Numbered from the stretch's first letter, positions 1 through 8,170 are shown. The stretch: 64,000 bases of DNA from Bacillus andreraoultii (GCF_001244735.1 NZ_LN868937.1:960402-1024401), one strand, 5' to 3'. Made by a program: numbers and translations. The notes: generated from the letters alone by a model not told the origin.

Positions 1-80
1 GCGGAACTGGCAGACGCACAGGACTTAAAATCCTGCGGTAGGTGACTACCGTACCGGTTCGATTCCGGTCCTCGGCACCA
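1..80 (+). tRNA. tRNA-Leu (TAA), 5' end cut by the window
   Basis: The anticodon loop CTTAAAA gives anticodon TAA. The long variable arm is of class II (Leu) type and a 3' CCA is encoded. The first few acceptor-stem bases lie left of the window. It is the first visible gene of a tRNA array in the same order as B. subtilis trnB. Confidence 0.95.
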
Positions 81-87
81 TTTATAT

Positions 88-164
<77 letters not shown>

Positions 165-171
165 TTATAAA

Positions 172-245
172 CGGGAAGTAGCTCAGCTTGGTAGAGCACA
201 TGGTTTGGGACCATGGGGTCGCAGGTTCGAATCCTGTCTTCCCGA
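172..245 (+). tRNA. tRNA-Pro (TGG)
   Basis: Acceptor CGGGAAG pairs CTTCCCG and the loop TTTGGGA gives TGG. No CCA is encoded, so it must be added by CCA-adding enzyme. Confidence 0.95.
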
Positions 246-261
246 TATGATATACATATAT

Positions 262-337
262 GGGGCCTTAGCTCAGCTGGGAGAGCGCCTGCTTTGCACG
301 CAGGAGGTCAGCGGTTCGATCCCGCTAGGCTCCACCA
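262..337 (+). tRNA. tRNA-Ala (TGC)
   Basis: Loop TTTGCAC gives TGC. The first acceptor bases GGGGCC pair with GGCTCC near the 3' end, and CCA is encoded. Confidence 0.95.
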
Positions 338-349
338 ATAAAATAATAT

Positions 350-423
350 GGCGGCGTAGCTCAGCTGGCTAGAGCGTACGGTTCATACCCGTGAGGTCGT
401 GGGTTCGATTCCCTCCGCCGCTA
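350..423 (+). tRNA. tRNA-Met (CAT), elongator
   Basis: Loop TTCATAC gives CAT. The fully paired acceptor stem (with a G-T first pair) and the match to the B. subtilis elongator Met tRNA set it apart from the two other CAT tRNAs in this array. No CCA is encoded. Confidence 0.92.
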
Positions 424-443
424 TCTATTTATTCTTAAATAAT

Positions 444-520
444 GGACCTTTAGCTCAGCTGGTTAGAGCAGACGGCTCATAACCGTCCGGTCGTAGGTTC
501 GAGTCCTACAAGGTCCACCA
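444..520 (+). tRNA. tRNA-Ile2 (CAT, lysidine type)
   Basis: The anticodon is CAT by sequence, but the body GGACCTT...AAGGTCCACCA corresponds to the Bacillus tRNA whose C34 is changed to lysidine by TilS to read AUA as isoleucine. The identity comes from resemblance and position; an automatic call would say Met. Confidence 0.85.
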
Positions 521-529
521 TATAATTTC

Positions 530-622
530 GGAGGAATACCCAAGTCTGGCTGAAGGGATCGGTCTTGAAAACCGACAGGCGGGTTAAACCGCGCGGGGGT
601 TCGAATCCCTCTTCCTCCGCCA
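530..622 (+). tRNA. tRNA-Ser (TGA)
   Basis: Loop CTTGAAA gives TGA. There is a long variable arm and an encoded CCA. Confidence 0.95.
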
Positions 623-630
623 TTAATGAA

Positions 631-659
631 ATATAATAATATCATCGCGGGGTGGAGCA
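631..659 (+). repeat. 29-bp direct repeat holding the first 14 nt of tRNA-fMet (remnant)
   Basis: Positions 631-659 repeat 774-802 exactly. The repeat covers the A/T-rich spacer and the 5' end of the initiator tRNA (CGCGGGGTGGAGCA). Here the tRNA start runs into unrelated DNA after the D-arm start, so this copy cannot make a tRNA. Confidence 0.9.
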
Positions 660-773
660 ACGAGCGTTACTACTTTGAGTAATCTGCGAGTTGTACCGAT
701 TTCGCAAACATCATTGAATTACTTCCCGAAATCGGGACAGTCTTGTGTAAAACTATGGGCATGAGATTAATTT
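660..773. other. 114-bp insert inside the tRNA array
   Basis: This unique segment lies between the two 29-bp repeats. It has a 13-bp inverted repeat with one mismatch (692-704 against 727-739, core CCGATTTCG / CGAAATCGG). No coding potential or known element is recognised. It has no counterpart in the B. subtilis trnB arrangement. Confidence 0.7.
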
Positions 774-788
774 ATATAATAATATCAT

Positions 789-862
<74 letters not shown>

Positions 863-868
863 TCTAAT

Positions 869-944
869 GGTCCGGTAGTTCAGTTGGTTAGAATGCCTGC
901 CTGTCACGCAGGAGGTCGCGGGTTCGAGTCCCGTCCGGACCGCC
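869..944 (+). tRNA. tRNA-Asp (GTC)
   Basis: Loop CTGTCAC gives GTC. Acceptor GGTCCGG pairs CCGGACC and CCA is encoded. Confidence 0.95.
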
Positions 945-957
945 ATTAAAACTTTAT

Positions 958-1033
958 GGCTCGGTAGCTCAGTCGGTAGAGCAAAGGACTGAAAATCCTT
1001 GTGTCGGCGGTTCGATTCCGTCCCGAGCCACCA
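958..1033 (+). tRNA. tRNA-Phe (GAA)
   Basis: Loop CTGAAAA gives GAA. Acceptor GGCTCGG pairs CCGAGCC and CCA is encoded. Confidence 0.95.
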
Positions 1034-1055
1034 CTTTAAGGCCTGTACAAGTTAT

Positions 1056-1132
1056 GGCGGCTATGGCGAAGTGGTTAACGCATCGGATTGTGGCTCCGAC
1101 ATTCGTGGGTTCGATTCCCACTAGTCGCCCCA
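1056..1132 (+). tRNA. tRNA-His (GTG)
   Basis: Loop TTGTGGC gives GTG. The gene encodes the extra 5' G typical of His tRNA and a 3' CCA. Confidence 0.94.
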
Positions 1133-1154
1133 TTTTATTATTATAAAATCATAT

Positions 1155-1228
1155 GCGGGTGTAGTTTAGTGGTAAAACCACAGCCTTCCAAGCTGTTGTC
1201 GTGGGTTCGATTCCCATCACCCGCTCCA
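1155..1228 (+). tRNA. tRNA-Gly (TCC)
   Basis: Loop CTTCCAA gives TCC. Acceptor GCGGGTG pairs CACCCGC and CCA is encoded. Confidence 0.95.
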
Positions 1229-1236
1229 TTTTATAT

Positions 1237-1310
<74 letters not shown>

Positions 1311-1330
1311 TTTATCAAAATTATATATAT

Positions 1331-1405
1331 TCCGCAGTAGCTCAGTGGTAGAGCAATCGGCTGTTAACCGATCGGTCGTAGGTTCGAATCCTACCTGCGG
1401 AGCCA
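1331..1405 (+). tRNA. tRNA-Asn (GTT)
   Basis: Loop CTGTTAA gives GTT. Acceptor TCCGCAG pairs CTGCGGA and CCA is encoded. Only one base separates it from the next tRNA. Confidence 0.95.
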
Positions 1406-1406
1406 T

Positions 1407-1494
1407 GGAGAAGTACTCAAGTGGCTGAAGAGGACGGTTTGCTAAACCGTTAGATCGGGTTACCGGTGCGCGGGTTCGAATCCCGCCTTCTCCA
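1407..1494 (+). tRNA. tRNA-Ser (GCT)
   Basis: Loop TTGCTAA gives GCT. There is a long variable arm, and acceptor GGAGAAG pairs CTTCTCC. No CCA is encoded. Confidence 0.95.
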
Positions 1495-1510
1495 TATTTT
1501 TCTTTAACTT

Positions 1511-1582
1511 GGCCCCTTGGTCAAGCGGTTAAGACACCGCCCTTTCACGGCGGTAACACGGGTTCGAATCCCGTAGGGGTCA
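1511..1582 (+). tRNA. tRNA-Glu (TTC)
   Basis: Loop CTTTCAC gives TTC. It is the last tRNA of the array and has no encoded CCA. Confidence 0.95.
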
Positions 1583-1601
1583 TATATCTTATTAGTTTGA
1601 T

Positions 1602-1649
1602 AAAAAGGCAAGTGAAGGAATTGAAAAGTTCTCTTCACTTGCCTTTTTT
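1602..1649 (+). terminator. Intrinsic terminator of the tRNA operon
   Basis: A perfect stem AAGGCAAGTGAAG / CTTCACTTGCCTT is followed by a T run, 20 bp after tRNA-Glu. Confidence 0.93.
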
Positions 1650-1702
1650 AGCTCTATAATATAATAAATGTAGTGGTTAATAAAGGATTCAAAAAATAGA
1701 AA

Positions 1703-1769
1703 CACACGACTCCTAATTTTCTTTTATACTTGAATTGAGAGTAACAAGTAAAAGAAAGGGAGTCGTGTG
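1703..1769 (+). promoter_or_regulatory. Long hairpin over the ISL3 transposase translation start
   Basis: An 11-bp perfect inverted repeat (CACACGACTCC at 1703-1713, GGAGTCGTGTG at 1759-1769) is extended inward by CTTTTATACTTG / CAAGTAAAAG with a small bulge. The right arm contains the AAAGGG ribosome-binding stretch just before the ATG at 1774. A transcript entering from the tRNA operon would fold this and hide the start. Such anti-readthrough hairpins are known in insertion sequences; the role here is inferred. Confidence 0.6.
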
Positions 1770-1773
1770 CAAA

Positions 1774-1962
1774 TGAATAATAACATAATAATCCCAGGAT
1801 TAGAAGACGTAAAAATACTAAAAGTGGAACAAATTGAGGACAGATTAGTCTTGTTTGTGGAAATGGAAGCACGCACACATACATGGCACACATTCATGCC
1901 CTAGATGTGGTGCCAAAACGCGGCAAATACACGATTATCGAATGCGGAAAATCAAGCATTTA
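1774..1962 (+). pseudogene. ISL3-family transposase, N-terminal fragment
   Basis: The start reads MNNNIIIPGLEDVKIL and, after a frame change near 1885-1905, continues as the ISL3 zinc-finger segment CPRCGAKTRQIHDYRMRKIKH. A TAG stop follows, then WFECFFYIF, after which IS4-type DNA begins at about 1995. The rest of the gene resumes beyond 4697 with HNKRRYRCG, so IS4 DNA has split this copy. It cannot give a working transposase. Confidence 0.85.
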
Positions 1963-1994
1963 TAGTGGTTTGAATGCTTTTTTTATATTTTTTA

Positions 1995-2110
1995 TCAGCA
2001 GTATTGCATTAACTTAAAACAAAATTGTCAATGAATTATATCCTAGTATTTACCGATTTGTTACAAAATTGGTTAATATTATCTTCCAGAGTATAAAAAA
2101 CTACTTATAC
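1995..2110 (+). mobile_element. Solo left end of an IS4-family element
   Basis: About 115 bp closely match the left end of the larger IS4-family copy at 3433-3550, including the terminal repeat TCAGCAGTATTGCAT and the GTATAAAAAA stretch. The match stops near 2110 and no transposase follows, so this is a truncated second copy lying directly against the split ISL3 gene. Confidence 0.8.
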
Positions 2111-2272
2111 AATCCAAGAGGGTTCGGGTGTGGTGAGCCTGTCAATCGACTTTCGCGGCATATCTTCATTCCGCTTCGCTTATTCCGGTTTCCACGGTTC
2201 AATTGACAGACGCCACGTGTCGCTTTCTCTTGCAACCGTAAAACCATAAAATTAAAGGGAAACACTCTTCCC
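2111..2272. other. Higher-GC structured segment, unrecognised
   Basis: This stretch is clearly richer in G+C than its surroundings. It contains an imperfect inverted repeat (GTGGTGAGCCTGTCAAT at 2130-2146 against ATTGACAGACGCCAC at 2202-2216). I see no believable gene. It may be part of a repeat or an element end. Confidence 0.4.
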
Positions 2273-2763
2273 TTAATAATCTGATTCTCGAAAAATATCC
2301 TCTGCATCAGGAACTGATTTCATATCAAATTCACTGTAGATTGCACGTACCAACTGACGAATATGTTCGTCATCATAGCCGAGTTTTTTCAATGCAGAAA
2401 TGACATAGCCTAAACAAGCGTAATTGCTCCATTGACTTTCATTTCTAAGCACATGCCAAACAGCTCTACGTAAAAATTCAGACCAATTACCTTCTGCTTT
2501 TCATCTAACCATTTCCAATACTTTGCATAACTGATCAACTGTTCTTTTAACCCTTCCTCAAACCAATAACTTTTGTACGAATGATTACATTCATTGATTC
2601 ACTCAACCACAAATTCATCGCATTCTTTGTCAATTTTCAACGTCTTTTCCCTTTTCATAAAAAAGAAGGAGCAAACAGCTTACTCCTTCTGTGCAAAATA
2701 ATATTAAATCGCCATCTTCAATATCATAGGCAAAAAAATCACATGCGTTTAAATCGGTCAAAA
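2273..2763 (-). pseudogene. Broken unrecognised gene
   Basis: Reading leftwards on the minus strand, coherent protein-like sequence runs through several frames. It opens with LTDLNACDFFAYDIEDGD, continues past a shift with KIDKECDEFVVE, meets a TGA, goes on with SYKSYWFEEGLKEQLISYA, and after another shift gives RRAVWHVLRNESQW and LGYVISALKKLGYDD, ending ...FRESDY stop at 2273. Putting one indel and the stop codon right gives about 160 residues. It may be two overlapping genes instead of one. I do not recognise the family. It sits just downstream of the membrane-protein gene on the same strand. Confidence 0.5.
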
Positions 2764-3246
2764 TTATTTTGATTTCCTCATAATTTTATGATCATCACTT
2801 ATCATAAAGGATGATAAATAAATTAATAAAAATAAAAGAATAGTTCCTATCCAGGATATATTAATTCTTGTAAAAATATCTTCAGTTAAACCTTTATAAA
2901 AAATAACACTTAAAAACAATTGAACTATATAACTAATTAACATTGTCTTTTTAGTAGTCTCTAATCCTAACACCTTAAATATAAGAGTTAATAATAACTC
3001 AAAAACCACACCAACAAAAAATACTAATAAAAATAAAAAAACAAAGTAAACAAAATTATATAAAAGGTTATCAAAAAGTCTTATTTCAATCAAATCAAAG
3101 TTGGCTAATATATTCGATGCACCATATAGACCTAAAATCGGGGTCGATATAACTATTATCGCTGCTATAACCACTAATGCTATTACTAGCAAATTTCCTA
3201 CTATAGTGGACAGATCAGGTTTTTTATTCCAATTATTATTTGACAT
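2764..3246 (-). CDS. Four-helix membrane protein, YrvL-like
   Basis: A 160-residue protein with four strongly hydrophobic segments (about residues 17-45, 62-95, 102-122 and 130-150), a polar N-terminus (NNNWNKKPD) and a charged C-tail. Size, topology and the mid-protein FDNLLYNFVYFVFLFLLVFF style recall the YrvL family of Bacillus membrane proteins, an identification I hold only loosely. It is very A/T-rich, lies among insertion-sequence debris and diverges from an amputated secreted-protein gene, all of which suggests acquired DNA. It is intact, unlike its neighbours. Confidence 0.6.
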   Translation of the reverse strand: MSNNNWNKKPDLSTIVGNLLVIALVVIAAIIVISTPILGLYGASNILANFDLIEIRLFDNLLYNFVYFVFLFLLVFFVGVVFELLLTLIFKVLGLETTKKTMLISYIVQLFLSVIFYKGLTEDIFTRINISWIGTILLFLLIYLSSFMISDDHKIMRKSK

Positions 3247-3308
3247 AAATATTTTATCTCTCCAATATATAGATTAATACATACTTTTATATTTCTAGGA
3301 GGAATAAT

Positions 3309-3454
3309 ATGAATCTATCAGTAAACAAATTAGCATTCAAGTCTTTTATCTTCACTCTCATTACCACTCTTATATTATCCATGATTTTACCTGGATTTTT
3401 AAAAGAGGTCAGCGCGAGTACTATAAGTGATTTCAGTAGTATTGCATTAACTTA
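3309..3454 (+). pseudogene. Secreted-protein gene amputated by IS4 insertion
   Basis: A good ribosome-binding site (AGGAGG, 3298-3303) precedes ATG at 3309. The product begins MNLSVNKLAFKSFIFTLITT and is a textbook Sec signal peptide: basic start, hydrophobic core, and a VSA-S signal-peptidase site near residue 36. Only about six mature residues follow before the IS4 left end at 3433, and the frame stops inside the element. The mature protein cannot be identified because no continuation is present in this window. Confidence 0.7.
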
Positions 3455-4696
3455 AAACAAAATTGTCAATAGATTTATATCCCAATATTTACCAAATTTT
3501 GTTGCAAAATTGATAAATAGTATCTTCCAGCGTATAAAAAAATCCTTATAATTAGGTTAGGAAGTCCTTGTTCAAATCCTAATTAAAAGGAGCAATGGCA
3601 GAACAAGGATAACACAAGATCCACAATAAAGGAACTATTAAGTGTTGTAATTAATGAAGAAAAATTTAAGAAGCTGATTAACGTAGCTGATGTTGATAAG
3701 TACGTTAAAAAGTTAACAGCATATAAGTTTTTACAACTTGTCGCTCAAATCAATGAGTTAAAAAGATTAAGCCACATTACAAAAAGCCATATTATTACCT
3801 GCCAAACATGCGGATCGTACTCAAATGGATGAATTAATTGAGATGAATCCAGATACGATTTATCTATTTGACAGAGGATATAACGATTATAAGAAGTTCG
3901 ACCACTACTGCTTAAATGATAATTGCTTTATCACAAGATTAAAGAAAAACGCGGAAATTGAAGTGTTAAATGAACAAACACCAGATCCAGAAAATCTTAT
4001 CTTTCAGGATGCTGAAAGATATCTTGGAAATCAGGAGAACGGGACGAAAACGCAGCACACTCTTCGTTTGATTCATACGAAAGATAGTGATGGCAATCCA
4101 GTCACCATTCTGACTAACTGTTTTGGTCTAACGGCAAAAGAGATTGGTGATTTATATCGATATCGTTGGAAGATCGAAATTTTTTTCAAATGGATGAAAC
4201 AACATTTGAAAATCAAAATGTTTTACGGTAAAAGCGAAAATGCTGTCTATAACCAAATATGGATTGCCTTAATTACGTACTGTTTACAAGTACTCATTCA
4301 ACTAAAATACAATCATCAAGGGAGTCTTCTAGATGTTCAAAGAAGTCTAGTTGACTTTCTTTTCAAGGGGATAAATGAATTTATCAAATCACTTTTTCCC
4401 ACTTCTACCCGAACATCAAAGGGACGTAGGAAATATGATTGGAAACAGGAATTTCAACTCATTGTGCATCAATTTGATGAAGGCGAGGTGAATCATTTAG
4501 ACGATTTAACATATGACCCTTGTTTTAATAGGAAAATAAAATAGTCTGAAAGTTTTTGGATAAGGGCTACCTTTAGTTCCTTATCAAGCTTTTTAATTTC
4601 GGATGGAAATATTTAATCGGAATTTTTAGTAAAATCCTCAATCACCATATTCTGGTACTTTGACAACCATTAAAATTTTTTATGCAATGCTACTGA
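3433..4696 (+). mobile_element. IS4-family insertion sequence, internally deleted
   Basis: The terminal inverted repeats are TCAGTAGTATTGCAT (3433-3447) and its near-complement ATGCAATGCTACTGA (4682-4696), 14 of 15 matching. The element is about 1.26 kb and carries a damaged transposase. The left flank is the secreted-protein gene and the right flank is the interrupted ISL3 transposase, so the two flanks come from different contexts. That suggests recombination between IS4 copies. A clear target duplication was not found. Confidence 0.85.
3594..4544 (+). pseudogene. IS4-family transposase with internal deletion
   Basis: The N-terminal part (NTRSTIKELLSVVINEEKF ... YVKKLTAYKFLQLVAQINEL) is out of frame with the C-terminal part. 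That part starts LLPAKHADRTQMDELIE and carries the second catalytic Asp (YLFDRGYNDY) and the Y-R-E-K signature (YRYRWKIEIFFKWMK). The section that should hold the first catalytic Asp is missing at the junction near 3780-3800, so the enzyme is dead. The C-terminal 239 codons remain open from an internal ATG at 3825. Confidence 0.88.
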
Positions 4697-4698
4697 TT

Positions 4699-5664
4699 TT
4701 TCATAACAAAAGAAGATATCGATGTGGCGTGTGGCAAGCAGTTTTACTAAAAGCTGTTCATAAAAGCGTGGAATCAAGCTGTAAACATGCGAAGTGTTCA
4801 AGCCAAAATGTTTAAAGAATTAGCCCAACAGTATGGTCCATCAATTTCAACAGTTATAAGTTTGTGCATTTGCCGAAGAAATAGGGGAAGTTAAGGAACT
4901 TCCGAGAGTAATCGAATTTGATGAGTATAAAGGGGATACCAAAGATGGAGAGTATCAGTTGATTATCGCAGACGGAGATACAAGAGAGACTCTGGATATA
5001 TTATTGAATAGAAAAGGAAAAACAATATCACGATACTTACGAAAGTATTGGGCAAATGTAGAAATTGTTATAATGGACATGAGCCCTTCCTTTAAATTTG
5101 CTGTACGAAAGGCTTTAGATCATCCACTAATTATAGCTGATCACTTTCATTTTTATCGCTATATCTATTGGGTACTTGATAAGGTAAAAAGGCGAATTCA
5201 GTCAGATTGGAATGATTATGACCGGTAAAAGTGTAAAAGATGAGATATGTATTTTATAAAGATAGTACGAAACGAACTGAAAATGAGAAATGGTATCGAG
5301 ATATGTCGAAAGAATTAGATATGGCATTTCAATTAAAAGAGGCTAATTGGGAAAGGTTCAGTCAAGCGAAAAAAATGGTTCAAAAGGTATAAGCAAAACA
5401 AAAGAAGGATTAAACGCGTTTTATCAGTTAGTAAGAGTTTCTGGAATGAAGGAATTTCTGCACAGCAATCGGACATTTAAAACTTTTGAAAATGAAATTT
5501 TAAATAGTTTTATTTACATCAATTCCAATGGATTTCTGGAAGGAATAAATAACCACACAAAGATAATAAAACGGAATGCGTATGGTTTAAAAAGCTCCAA
5601 ACGAGTAAGAGTTAGAATATTGTTATCACACAAGTATAAAGGAATAGGGGTTCATCTTAGCTAG
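4699..5664 (+). pseudogene. ISL3-family transposase, C-terminal part, frameshifted
   Basis: It resumes the ISL3 reading (FHNKRRYRCG) right after the IS4 right end, then passes through frame changes to EIGEVKELPRVIEFDEYKGD, PSFKFAVRKALDHPLIIADH and the ISL3 C-terminus SNGFLEGINNHTKIIKRNAY, ending ...GIGVHLS at 5664. A TAA after NDYDR (about 5226) and several indels disable it. Together with 1774-1962 it makes one ancestral gene. Confidence 0.88.
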
Positions 5665-5677
5665 AAATAGTTTTTCC

Positions 5678-5719
5678 TTTTATTGTAGGCATGAATTTTT
5701 ATTCATACCTACAATAAAA
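5678..5719 (+). terminator. Strong hairpin at the ISL3 3' end
   Basis: A 19-bp stem (5678-5696 with 5701-5719, one G-T pair) has a 4-nt loop and lies 14 bp after the transposase stop. It could end transcription in either direction. A further small hairpin (CCACCAAGCGAAAGCGTGG) follows toward the presumed element end near 5775. Confidence 0.75.
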
Positions 5720-5915
5720 GTCCACCAAGCGAAAGCGTGGTATCCTGACCCCAACATTTAACAAAGAAGCTTCAAAGAAGAACATACGATAACGAACTGT
5801 TCACAAATAATTCAATTACCAGAGTCTTGCCAATTAATCAACTTAGTTAGTTTGTCCTGAAAAATTTAACAAATATTTCGTGTGTAATGAGTAGACATGA
5901 GCACTCGATTGTTTT

Positions 5916-5961
5916 AGAAAAAAAGCTCTTACAATCCACTCGTAAATGAGAAAGATTGTAA
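5916..5961 (-). terminator. Terminator of menA
   Basis: On the minus strand TTACAATC...GATTGTAA pairs and is followed by GAGCTTTTTTT, 13 bp beyond the menA stop. Confidence 0.7.
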
Positions 5962-5973
5962 TAGCCTTTTATT

Positions 5974-6909
5974 TTAAAATAGATAGGAAATGATAAATCC
6001 AATTGAAAGTAGAAATCCGAAAAAGGTGTTTGTTTGTGCTGTCGCTTTCATAGCTGGCATCATTTCAAGTGGTATCGTTTTTCCAATAAAATTTTTCACT
6101 GCTTTGTAAGCTTTTGGCGAGCTGAGCAAAACAATTAAAATCCATGGAGTCATATTAGCAAATAACACTAAAGCTAGAATCCATATATACGATACAGTAA
6201 ATGATAATGCCAAAACTTGAATAGCTTTTTCTCTGCCTAGCAGAATGGGAAGTGTCTTTCTACCAAATTCTTTATCTCCATCCAAATCACGAATATTATT
6301 AGATAAATTAATTGCCCCAATAAGGATTGTCGTTGGTATTGAAACTAAAATACTCGTAGTTGTGATTGTGCCAGTCTGAATAAAAAATGTAATTAAAATA
6401 ATATTAATTCCCATAAACAGTCCAGACAATAGTTCACCGAATGGTGTGGATGAAATTGGTAGTGGTCCACCTGTATAAAGATAACCAATTAATATTGAAA
6501 TTGACCCGATAAGTGCAACCCACCAATTGCTATTCATAGAAATATAAACACCTAATAATACCGATAGAGCGATAAAAGTAATAGCTAGGTTAAAAATAAC
6601 TTTTGGATGAACACCTTCTCGGACAATTGTACCTCCGATTCCAACAGATTCTTCCGTATCTAATCCTCTTTTATGATCATAGTATTCATTGAACATGTTT
6701 GTTGCAGCTTGAATAAGAATACTTGCTATTAACATTGCGATGAATAAATCTAGTCTAATTTTCGTGACCTCATAGGCAATAACTGTTCCTAAAATAACAG
6801 GGACAAAAGAAGCAGTTAATGTATGTGGTCGCATTAGTTGCCACCAAGTTTGCCAACTTTTATTATCAGGATTCAAGTTGGTTTGATTAGACTGAACCCC
6901 AGTTTGCAT
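5974..6909 (-). CDS. menA: 1,4-dihydroxy-2-naphthoate polyprenyltransferase
   Basis: MenA attaches the polyprenyl chain to 1,4-dihydroxy-2-naphthoate at the membrane, giving demethylmenaquinone. The 311-residue protein has multiple membrane helices and both Mg-prenyl-diphosphate motifs of the UbiA superfamily: NMFNEYYDHKRGLD (residues 71-84) and NNIRDLDGD (204-212). The start has a GAGGTGAGAG ribosome-binding site. It is divergent from menB-menE, so three menaquinone genes share one control region, while menF, menD, menH and menC are not in the window. In B. subtilis menA lies elsewhere. Confidence 0.95.
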   Translation of the reverse strand: MQTGVQSNQTNLNPDNKSWQTWWQLMRPHTLTASFVPVILGTVIAYEVTKIRLDLFIAMLIASILIQAATNMFNEYYDHKRGLDTEESVGIGGTIVREGVHPKVIFNLAITFIALSVLLGVYISMNSNWWVALIGSISILIGYLYTGGPLPISSTPFGELLSGLFMGINIILITFFIQTGTITTTSILVSIPTTILIGAINLSNNIRDLDGDKEFGRKTLPILLGREKAIQVLALSFTVSYIWILALVLFANMTPWILIVLLSSPKAYKAVKNFIGKTIPLEMMPAMKATAQTNTFFGFLLSIGFIISYLF

Positions 6910-6967
6910 GGAAATCTCTCACCTCTTAAAATACGTTTTTGAAAATCTTGTGAACATCTCTAACCTA

Positions 6968-6996
6968 AGTTTATGGAAACATAACAAATGTGTCAA
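6968..6996 (-). promoter_or_regulatory. Sigma-A type promoter of menA
   Basis: On the minus strand TTGACA (6991-6996) is spaced 17 bp from TAAACT (6968-6973), about 60 bp upstream of the menA start. The rest of the 365-bp menA-menB intergenic region is A/T-rich with no further clear signal except the menB ribosome-binding site. Confidence 0.6.
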
Positions 6997-7274
6997 TTAA
7001 ATAACTACGTAATTTAATAGATTATGATAACAATTATTGGAAATTAATCGGTAACAGTGAATGGCATTGTCCCTGTTAAAATTTGTCGAGAAATATCAGG
7101 TTATGTTTCCCAGGAAATAATTGCAAAAAAGGATAAAATATTATCTGTTTCGACAGATGAAAACATTTTTTGATTATTTTCAAGGTGTAAGTTGTGGAAA
7201 AAGGAAATAAGTTTGGTAAAATAAATATGGACATTTTGTAAAAAATCTATATTTGAAAATAAAGGAGGATAAAA

Positions 7275-8093
7275 ATGGTTAGAGAGTGGATTCGTGAACG
7301 GGAATATGAAGATATAATTTATGAAACATATAATGGTATCGCAAAGATTACAATTAACCGTCCAGAAGTACGCAATGCATTTCGACCAAATACGGTTAAA
7401 GAATTGCTCGATGCTTTTACAATTGCACGTGACGACTCTAAAATTGGAGTCATTATTTTAACAGGTGCTGGAGATCAAGCGTTCTGTTCCGGTGGAGACC
7501 AGAAAGTACGAGGTGACGGTGGATATGTTGGCGATGATAACATCCCTCGTTTAAATGTTTTAGATTTACAACGTTTAATACGTGTTATTCCAAAACCAGT
7601 TATCGCTATGGTAGCAGGTTATGCAATTGGTGGGGGACATGTATTACATATTGTCTGTGATTTAACAATTGCTGCTGACAATGCAATTTTTGGACAAACA
7701 GGCCCAAAAGTAGGTAGTTTCGATGGTGGGTATGGTGCTGGCTATTTAGCTCGTATTGTTGGTCATAAAAAAGCGCGTGAAATTTGGTACCTATGTCGTC
7801 AGTACAATGCTCAGGAAGCGCTTGAAATGGGGCTAGTTAACAAAGTAGTTCCATTAGATCAATTGGAAGATGAAACAGTTAAGTGGTGTGAAGAAATACT
7901 AGAAAAAAGCCCAACTGCTATCCGTTTCTTAAAAGCTGCATTCAATGCTGATTCTGATGGTATCGCAGGAATTCAACAGTTGGCAGGGGATGCTACATTA
8001 TTATTCTATACAACGGATGAAGCGAAAGAAGGAAGAGATGCATTTAAGGAAAAACGGAAACCAGATTTTGATCAGTTCCCAAGATTTCCTTGA
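7275..8093 (+). CDS. menB: 1,4-dihydroxy-2-naphthoyl-CoA synthase
   Basis: MenB is a crotonase-fold enzyme that closes the second ring of the naphthoquinone by converting o-succinylbenzoyl-CoA to 1,4-dihydroxy-2-naphthoyl-CoA. The 272 residues show the oxyanion-hole segments CSGGD (71-75) and GYAIGGGH (115-122), the active-site stretch [12 protein letters not shown] (about 141-152) and the typical C-terminal tail DFDQFPRFP. The QTGPKVGSF segment resembles bicarbonate-dependent E. coli-type MenB. A strong AAAGGAGG site precedes the ATG. It is followed 77 bp later by menE. Confidence 0.97.
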   Translation: MVREWIREREYEDIIYETYNGIAKITINRPEVRNAFRPNTVKELLDAFTIARDDSKIGVIILTGAGDQAFCSGGDQKVRGDGGYVGDDNIPRLNVLDLQRLIRVIPKPVIAMVAGYAIGGGHVLHIVCDLTIAADNAIFGQTGPKVGSFDGGYGAGYLARIVGHKKAREIWYLCRQYNAQEALEMGLVNKVVPLDQLEDETVKWCEEILEKSPTAIRFLKAAFNADSDGIAGIQQLAGDATLLFYTTDEAKEGRDAFKEKRKPDFDQFPRFP

Positions 8094-8100
8094 TTGTAAG

Positions 8101-8137
8101 AGGGAGTGGAGTCATAAAAATATGGCCCCTCCTTTTT
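8101..8137 (+). terminator. Possible weak terminator between menB and menE
   Basis: GGAGTGG (8103-8109) can pair with CCCCTCC with one mismatch, ahead of a T6 run. It could lower menE expression relative to menB. Confidence 0.4.
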
Positions 8138-8170
8138 TAACAAAGGAGACTTTTAAAGTAAGGTGAAAAG

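Noticed and set aside
2101-2307. 68-codon minus-strand reading frame over the higher-GC segment
   Set aside because: No ribosome-binding site, lies over a dyad, and overlaps the end of a better-supported broken gene.
4725-4950. Separate gene between the IS4 right end and the ISL3 fragment
   Set aside because: All coherent translations here (FHNKRRYRCG, MRSVQAKMFKELAQQYG) belong to the frameshifted ISL3 transposase.
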